This document shows, one piece after another, positions 6,868 through 11,175 of a stretch of DNA of 11,175 nt (within the stretch, counting starts at the first letter, position 1; each line of letters opens with the position of its first letter). Source of the DNA: Alphaproteobacteria bacterium (GTDB lineage Bacteria > Pseudomonadota > Alphaproteobacteria > CAAGCB01 > CAG-977); assembly GCA_021639925.1 (NCBI GenBank), contig JAJXEL010000029.1, forward strand, positions 5,669-16,843. Direction: 5' to 3'. The position numbers were made by a program, and so were the translations under genes. The notes below the pieces were generated by a model, which searched no databases, was not told the DNA's origin, and worked only from the letters and a program-made list of their open reading frames with translations.

Positions 6868-8007
6868 TTATGCCGGAGATTCTGCCACGGCGATATTATT
6901 CTGTCTTTCTTTGCTGGAACGCAGCGCGTTAAACGCCCGCAGCAAAACCGAATCGATCGTTTCGTCCGTTTCCGCGCGCGTAGCGATGCTGATGCTGGTC
7001 GTTACGGCGATTTTGACCTTATCAACCATTAAATCGGACCGCATCACTTCGTCACGGATACGTTCGGCGACGATTTTAGCCCCTTCCAGCGGCGTTTCCG
7101 GCAGCAAAATCGCAAATTCGATATCTGCCAGTCTGCCCAGATAATCCGAATCCCTGATGGAATTCTGACAAGCCGTAACGGCAACCCGGATCGCTTCGTC
7201 GCCAAAAGCGGATCCGTGTTCACTGTTCAAAGCTTCAAACCGGTCGATCGTCATTAAAAGCACGGATAAATTCCGTTTATAGCGGCGGGCACGTTTCATT
7301 TCCTTCGCGCCGTCGTCCAAAAACTGCCGTCTGTTCAGCACGCCCGTCACCGGATCGATCACCGTCATTTGGCGCAGTTCGTCTTCCATTTGTTTGCGCG
7401 GCGTGATGTCAAAACCGACAGATCGTATTTCAGCCGGCGTTCCGTCCGGGCCGTACACAATCCGGTTTGTCCATGAAATCCAAATTCTTCTGCCGTCTTT
7501 GCAGATGTTTTCGTTTTCATTGTCCACATACAGGCGCGGATTGTTTTTAATGCGTTCCACCAGATTCGTTAACGTCTGGCCGTGAGAATCCTTCGTCGGG
7601 ACGATTGTGCCGATAATATTTTTGCCGATCAGTTCGTTTTTATCGTCATAACCGTAAAGTTCGCAGGCGTAATCGTTAACGGAAATGATGTTACCGTCTT
7701 TGTCCAGGCAAAGAAATAAGCTTTTAGTATTGGGGGAAGAATAAGGATCGAACTGGCGGTGTTTTTCTTTTTTCATGTCTTCCAGTTCTTTTTGCGCGGA
7801 AATCAAAGCGTTTTGCAGTTCGACCACTTTGTTTTTCAAAGCGGCTTTTTTTGCGCGGCAACAGGCGAAACGCCACAGCAGATACAGCAAAAATGCAAAT
7901 AATACGACGCATAAAATGACCGGCGCCGAGACCGGGCAATACGGCTGACCGGCAGTCCCCGCGGGCAAAGGCAGCGTTTCGGCTGCAAAAACGGCTGATG
8001 TCGTCAT
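6868..8007 (-). CDS. Membrane-anchored PAS-GGDEF protein, active site degenerate
   Basis: A 379-residue inner-membrane signalling protein. A membrane helix lies at about 28-47, a basic coiled-coil-like stretch at 51-82, a PAS/PAC sensor at about 95-205 (ends GFDITPRKQ) and a GGDEF domain at about 215-370 (starts VIDPVTGVLNRRQF). The GGDEF signature reads ADIEF (294-298). Laid without gaps on PleD from memory, the two metal ligands are lost (PleD Asp327 is Thr253, Glu370 is Ile296). The guanine-contacting Asn261 and Asp270 and the inhibitory RxxD site (Arg285-Asp288) are kept. It therefore probably does not make cyclic-di-GMP but might bind it. The ATG at 8005-8007 is preceded directly by an in-frame stop and by AGGGGG. 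It is the first gene of the pnt cluster and divergent from sufB. What PAS senses is unknown; no haem- or flavin-specific residues stand out. Confidence 0.9.
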   Translation of the reverse strand: MTTSAVFAAETLPLPAGTAGQPYCPVSAPVILCVVLFAFLLYLLWRFACCRAKKAALKNKVVELQNALISAQKELEDMKKEKHRQFDPYSSPNTKSLFLCLDKDGNIISVNDYACELYGYDDKNELIGKNIIGTIVPTKDSHGQTLTNLVERIKNNPRLYVDNENENICKDGRRIWISWTNRIVYGPDGTPAEIRSVGFDITPRKQMEDELRQMTVIDPVTGVLNRRQFLDDGAKEMKRARRYKRNLSVLLMTIDRFEALNSEHGSAFGDEAIRVAVTACQNSIRDSDYLGRLADIEFAILLPETPLEGAKIVAERIRDEVMRSDLMVDKVKIAVTTSISIATRAETDETIDSVLLRAFNALRSSKERQNNIAVAESPA

Positions 8008-8036
8008 TCAACCCCCTTTCTTTTTTATCTTATTGA

Positions 8037-8066
8037 ATTTTATCATTTTTTATTTTGTTTCTGCAA
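8037..8066 (-). promoter_or_regulatory. Candidate promoter of the PAS-GGDEF (and possibly pnt) transcript
   Basis: On the minus strand an extended -10 element, TGATAAAAT (8037-8045), matches TGnTATAAT at all but one position. TTGCAG (8061-8066) lies 18 bases upstream as a weak -35. The predicted start is about 23 bases before the ATG at 8007, leaving room for the AGGGGG ribosome binding site. The region is AT-rich, so a chance match cannot be excluded. Confidence 0.4.
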
Positions 8067-8130
8067 TCAGTTTTTAAAAAATCAGAGCGTTTTTGCAAAA
8101 TCCTTATCCGCGTACAGATAAAAAGAGGTA

Positions 8131-8187
8131 TTTCATTCTTATGTTAAAAGTTATATAAAGCAAAATGCGAAAAAAGATTGTATACAA
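8131..8187 (+). promoter_or_regulatory. Possible sufB promoter region with palindromic TTGTATACAA
   Basis: A weak -10-like TATAAA (8154-8159) has TTCATT 16 bases upstream, which is a poor -35. About 20 bases downstream is a perfect ten-base palindrome, TTGTATACAA (8178-8187), placed where a repressor could block transcription. I see no convincing IscR, RirA or Irr box, so the regulator is not identified. The remaining part of the 8008-8229 spacer shows only AT-rich sequence. Confidence 0.22.
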
Positions 8188-8217
8188 GCTGTGGATTAGG
8201 CTATCTTCAGCCGGGGT

Positions 8218-8222
8218 GGAGG
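8218..8222 (+). promoter_or_regulatory. Ribosome binding site that sets the sufB start
   Basis: GGAGG lies seven bases before the ATG at 8230. A TTG codon at 8227 is in frame and only four bases away, so the ATG is preferred and the protein starts MSQDKV. Confidence 0.75.
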
Positions 8223-8229
8223 AAAATTG

Positions 8230-9675
8230 ATGAGTCAGGATAAAGTTTCAGCTTTGAACGCCGTTTCGGATACCTATCATTATGGATTCGAAACAAACAT
8301 CGACGCCGAAACTGCGCCGAAAGGGCTGAATGAAGACATTATCCGTTTTATATCGGCTAAAAAAAACGAACCGGAATGGCTGCTGGATTTCCGCCTGAAA
8401 GCTTACCGCCGCTGGCTGACGATGAAAGAACCGACCTGGGCAAAGGTGTCTTATCCGCCGATTGATTACCAGGATATTTATTATTACGCGGCTCCTAAAA
8501 CGTCGGAAGGTCCCAAAAGTCTGGACGAAGTCGATCCGGAATTGCTTAAAACGTATGACAAGCTGGGCGTGCCGCTGCGCGAACGCGAAATTCTGGCGGG
8601 CGTCGCCGTTGACGCCGTTTTTGACAGCGTGTCCGTCGCGACGACTTTCCGCGACAAACTGGCGCGGCAGGGGATTATTTTCTGTTCCATTTCCGAAGCC
8701 GTTCAAAACCACCCGGATCTGGTGCGGAAATATTTGGGCTCGGTCGTGCCTTATACGGATAACTTTTTCGCCTGTCTGAATTCGGCTGTTTTTACGGACG
8801 GCACGTTCGTTTATATTCCCAAAGGAATCCGCTGCCCGATGGAATTGTCTACATATTTCCGGATCAATGCCAAAAAATCAGGGCAGTTTGAACGCACGAT
8901 GATTATTGCGGACGATAACTCTTATGTCAGCTATCTGGAAGGCTGCACCGCCCCGCAGCGTGATGAAAACCAGCTGCATGCTGCGATTGTCGAAATTATC
9001 GTTATGGATAATGCCGAAGTCAAATATTCCACCGTGCAAAACTGGTATCCCGGCGATAAGGACGGAAAAGGCGGCATTTATAACTTTGTGACCAAACGCG
9101 GATTGTGCAAAGGCGTTAACGCCAAGCTGTCCTGGACGCAGGTCGAAACGGGGTCGGCGGTGACATGGAAATATCCGTCATGCGTTTTAATGGGGGATAA
9201 TTCGGTCGGTGAATTTTATTCGGTGGCGATTACCAACAATTACCAGCAGGCCGATACGGGGACGAAAATGATACATGTCGGCAAAAACACGTCTTCGACG
9301 ATCGTATCGAAAGGCATATCCGCCGGAAAATCGCAGAATACTTATCGCGGGCTGGTCAAAATGGCGAAAAACGCCGACAATGCGCGCAATTTTTCACAGT
9401 GCGACAGTTTATTGATCGGTTCGCAGTGCGGGGCGCATACGCTGCCTTATATGCTCAGCAGCAATCCGACGGCTTGCGTTGAACACGAAGCGACAACCTC
9501 TAAAATCAGCGACGATCAGTTGTTTTACTGCCGCCAGAGGGGATTAAACGCCGAAGAAGCCGTTTCTTTGATCGTCAACGGATTTTGCAAGGACGTCATG
9601 CAAAAACTGCCGATGGAATTTGCCGTTGAAGCAACGCGGCTGGTCGCCGTAACGCTGGAAGGCAGCGTCGGTTAA
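8230..9675 (+). CDS. sufB: Fe-S cluster assembly scaffold protein SufB
   Basis: SufB is the main scaffold of the SUF system; with SufC and SufD it builds Fe-S clusters from persulfide sulfur in the cytoplasm. At 481 residues it is close to the E. coli protein (495). The N-terminal helical part (YHYGFETNIDAE, EPEWLLDFRLKAYRRW) and the beta-helix core are complete. The conserved Cys391 in SQCDSLLIG corresponds to E. coli Cys405, and VEHEA (Glu418-His419-Glu420) to Glu432-Glu434, both at a constant offset of 14. LEGCTAP (Cys239) matches the sulfur-accepting Cys254 region. The C-terminal helices (KISDDQLFYCRQRGL onwards) are normal. It is first in the operon, with sufC 16 bases downstream. No transcription-factor gene of the IscR type precedes it, unlike in many alphaproteobacteria. 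Residue equivalences to E. coli are from memory. Confidence 0.98.
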   Translation: MSQDKVSALNAVSDTYHYGFETNIDAETAPKGLNEDIIRFISAKKNEPEWLLDFRLKAYRRWLTMKEPTWAKVSYPPIDYQDIYYYAAPKTSEGPKSLDEVDPELLKTYDKLGVPLREREILAGVAVDAVFDSVSVATTFRDKLARQGIIFCSISEAVQNHPDLVRKYLGSVVPYTDNFFACLNSAVFTDGTFVYIPKGIRCPMELSTYFRINAKKSGQFERTMIIADDNSYVSYLEGCTAPQRDENQLHAAIVEIIVMDNAEVKYSTVQNWYPGDKDGKGGIYNFVTKRGLCKGVNAKLSWTQVETGSAVTWKYPSCVLMGDNSVGEFYSVAITNNYQQADTGTKMIHVGKNTSSTIVSKGISAGKSQNTYRGLVKMAKNADNARNFSQCDSLLIGSQCGAHTLPYMLSSNPTACVEHEATTSKISDDQLFYCRQRGLNAEEAVSLIVNGFCKDVMQKLPMEFAVEATRLVAVTLEGSVG

Positions 9676-9691
9676 ACAAGGAGAAAAAACA

Positions 9692-10456
9692 ATGTCAGCT
9701 TGGCTGGAAATAAAAGATCTGCATGTCAAAGTCGGCGACAAACCGATTTTAAACGGCTTGTCTTTATCCGTAAACGCCGGAGAAGTACACGTCATTATGG
9801 GGCCGAACGGTTCGGGTAAAAGCACTTTGTCAAACGTTTTATGCGGCAACCCTCATTATGAAGTCACCGGCGGGTTTGTTGATTTTAAAGGAAAAAACCT
9901 GCTGGATATGAAAGGGGAAGAACGCGCCGGCGCCGGTGTTTTTCTGGCTTTCCAGCACCCGGGCGAACTGCCGGGCGTCTCCCTGGCGACACTTATGAAA
10001 TACGCGCTGAACGCTCGGCGCAAAGCCGCCGGAGAAAAAGAGCTGGACGCCGTCAGTTTTATGAAGCGCGTTAAAGTGCGGGCGCAGGCTTTGGGAATAA
10101 CGGACGAAATGTTAAAGCGTCCCGTCAACGTCGGGTTTTCCGGCGGCGAAAAAAAACGGCTGGAAACGTTTCAGATGGCTGTGCTGGAACCTGATTTCTG
10201 CATTTTGGACGAAATGGATTCCGGGCTGGACGTTGACGCCGTCAAGGTCGCCGGCAGCGGCGTGAAAATTATGCGCGCGCCGGAACGGTCGTTTTTGGTG
10301 ATTTCTCATAACATCAAGTTTTTAAAAGAACAGATTATGCCGGATAAAATCCATATTTTGGTTCACGGGCGCGTTGTAGCCGACGGCGGTATGGAGCTGC
10401 TGGACGAAATTGATCAAAATGGTTTTGCCGGTTTTCAAAAAGAGGCCGTGGCATAA
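9692..10456 (+). CDS. sufC: Fe-S cluster assembly ATPase SufC
   Basis: SufC is the ABC-type ATPase that drives conformational change of the SufB-SufD scaffold. It is soluble, not a transporter. At 254 residues it has the usual length. All nucleotide-binding motifs are seen: Walker A GPNGSGKST (37-45), Q-loop in LAFQHP (Gln88), the SufC-type signature GFSGGEKKR (148-156), Walker B with FCILDE (169-174, Asp173 and Glu174), D-loop SGLD (177-180) and the switch histidine in VISH (His206). The RPVNVGFSGGEKKR and DEMDSGLDVDA strings are typical of SufC rather than other ABC proteins. The ATG follows AAGGAG. The stop codon overlaps the sufD start by one base (TAATG), so translation of the two is coupled. 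Confidence 0.98.
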   Translation: MSAWLEIKDLHVKVGDKPILNGLSLSVNAGEVHVIMGPNGSGKSTLSNVLCGNPHYEVTGGFVDFKGKNLLDMKGEERAGAGVFLAFQHPGELPGVSLATLMKYALNARRKAAGEKELDAVSFMKRVKVRAQALGITDEMLKRPVNVGFSGGEKKRLETFQMAVLEPDFCILDEMDSGLDVDAVKVAGSGVKIMRAPERSFLVISHNIKFLKEQIMPDKIHILVHGRVVADGGMELLDEIDQNGFAGFQKEAVA

Positions 10457-11175
10457 TGGCGGAAGTTCTTTTAAAACAGCGGCTGTTGACGATTGAACCC
10501 GGACGGACGGCGGTGTTCGTTGAAAAACAGCTGTCGGAAAAAACGGAAATTACCGTCGGCAAAGGGGCGCGTGTCCGTCATTACAGGCTGCATGAAGATT
10601 CAGATCATTTTTTGGACGTGCGTTTGGAAGAGGAGGCTTCTTACGAAGTCATTACGCTGCACCGGGGAAACGGAAATCTGGCTTTTTCTTTTGATCTGGC
10701 GGGAACAAACGCTTTTTGCCGCAGCGACGTCGTTTATGTTTTAACGGCGGATCAACGCTCGGTTATCCGGTCGGACGTACGCCATAACGCGGACAAAACC
10801 GTTTCGCGCCAGCTGGTCAAAGGGGCTGTCGGCGGACAGGGACAGGCCGTTTTCGAAGGCGGGATTTTTATTCCTTATAACCGCCGGGAAATCGACGGCG
10901 CCCAGCAGCACCGCGCGCTGCTGCTCAGTCCCGGCGCTTCGGTCAAAGCCGTGCCGCAGCTGGAAATTTATGCCGACGACGTTAAATGCGCCCACGGTTC
11001 GGCGATCGGAACGCTCAATCAGGAACAGCTGTTTTATTTAAAAACAAGAGGAATTGATGACGTTCAGGCGCGTAATTTGCTGACGACGGCTTTTTTAAAC
11101 GAAGTCCTGGACGGAATTGAAGACGAAGAAATCCGCGAAGAATTTAAACGGCTGGCGGTTGAGGGATTAAACGAT
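10456..11175 (+). CDS. sufD: Short SufD-like scaffold subunit, 3' end beyond window
   Basis: SufD is the partner of SufB in the SufBC2D complex. The frame runs from ATG 10456 to the right edge with no stop: 240 residues seen. Its beta-helix part (about 15-175) and C-terminal helical part (from about 185) align well with SufD. LEIYADDVKCAHGSAIG holds His180, which corresponds to E. coli His360, a residue at the cluster-building interface with SufB. EQLFYLKTRGIDDVQARNLL is the normal C-terminal helix. The visible end already matches the family's C-terminus, so the full protein is probably only some 245-260 residues, against about 420 in E. coli. The whole N-terminal helical region is missing, and no room exists for it between sufC and this start. 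It is coupled to sufC by a one-base overlap. Length after the window edge is unknown. Confidence 0.9.
   Translation, partial: MAEVLLKQRLLTIEPGRTAVFVEKQLSEKTEITVGKGARVRHYRLHEDSDHFLDVRLEEEASYEVITLHRGNGNLAFSFDLAGTNAFCRSDVVYVLTADQRSVIRSDVRHNADKTVSRQLVKGAVGGQGQAVFEGGIFIPYNRREIDGAQQHRALLLSPGASVKAVPQLEIYADDVKCAHGSAIGTLNQEQLFYLKTRGIDDVQARNLLTTAFLNEVLDGIEDEEIREEFKRLAVEGLND

Noticed and set aside
7957..8007. Signal peptide with a VFAAE-like cleavage site at the start of the PAS-GGDEF protein
   Set aside because: There is no hydrophobic core before it, and an in-frame stop directly upstream excludes a longer start; the real membrane helix is at residues 28-47.
8178..8207. TTGTAT and TATCTT, 18 bases apart, as a sufB promoter
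   Set aside because: Transcription would start at about 8214, almost on the ribosome binding site at 8218-8222, and the -35 match is only three of six.
8248..8712. Minus-strand open frame opposite the sufB 5' part
   Set aside because: No family resemblance; sufB itself is fully conserved here.

Overview
The window looks like chromosomal DNA of an alphaproteobacterium of moderate GC content, possibly a Rhodospirillales-like lineage. Two things point that way. The proton-translocating transhydrogenase is split into three genes (pntA1, pntA2, pntB), as known from Rhodospirillum rubrum. It sits beside a sufB-sufC-sufD iron-sulfur assembly operon. Assignment to a lineage is inference; there is no rRNA or tRNA here to confirm it. 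I see no CRISPR array, insertion sequence or other mobile element. The longest stretch without a gene is about 220 bases.

Layout, left to right. (1) Positions 1-2966, plus strand: the 3' part of an unrecognised helical, charged protein gene, coupled by an ATGA overlap to a TolC-family outer-membrane lipoprotein. The TolC-like protein carries an unusual C-terminal cadherin/Ig-like domain. A strong hairpin terminator follows. (2) Positions 3034-3723, minus strand: a monocistronic gene for a small HNH-type (His-Me finger) nuclease-like protein with its own promoter candidate. (3) Positions 3858-8007, minus strand: a PAS-GGDEF membrane protein with a degenerate active site, then pntA1-pntA2-pntB, ending in a rho-independent terminator. 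(4) Positions 8230-11175, plus strand: sufB, sufC and a sufD that runs off the right edge. It is divergent from the PAS-GGDEF gene across a 222-base AT-rich spacer.

How the genes work together. The transhydrogenase uses the proton gradient to make NADPH from NADH. SufBCD is the Fe-S cluster scaffold complex. The PAS-GGDEF protein is probably not a cyclase and may be a cyclic-di-GMP or redox-responsive regulator; any link to pnt rests on gene order only. The TolC-like protein would be the outer-membrane channel of an efflux or type I secretion system whose other parts may lie to the left of the window.

The points most worth a second look are the SufD that lacks about 180 N-terminal residues, the TolC-cadherin-like fusion, the GGDEF domain that has lost both metal ligands but kept its inhibitory site, and the orphan HNH protein. 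I did not find a clear previously undescribed multi-gene system.
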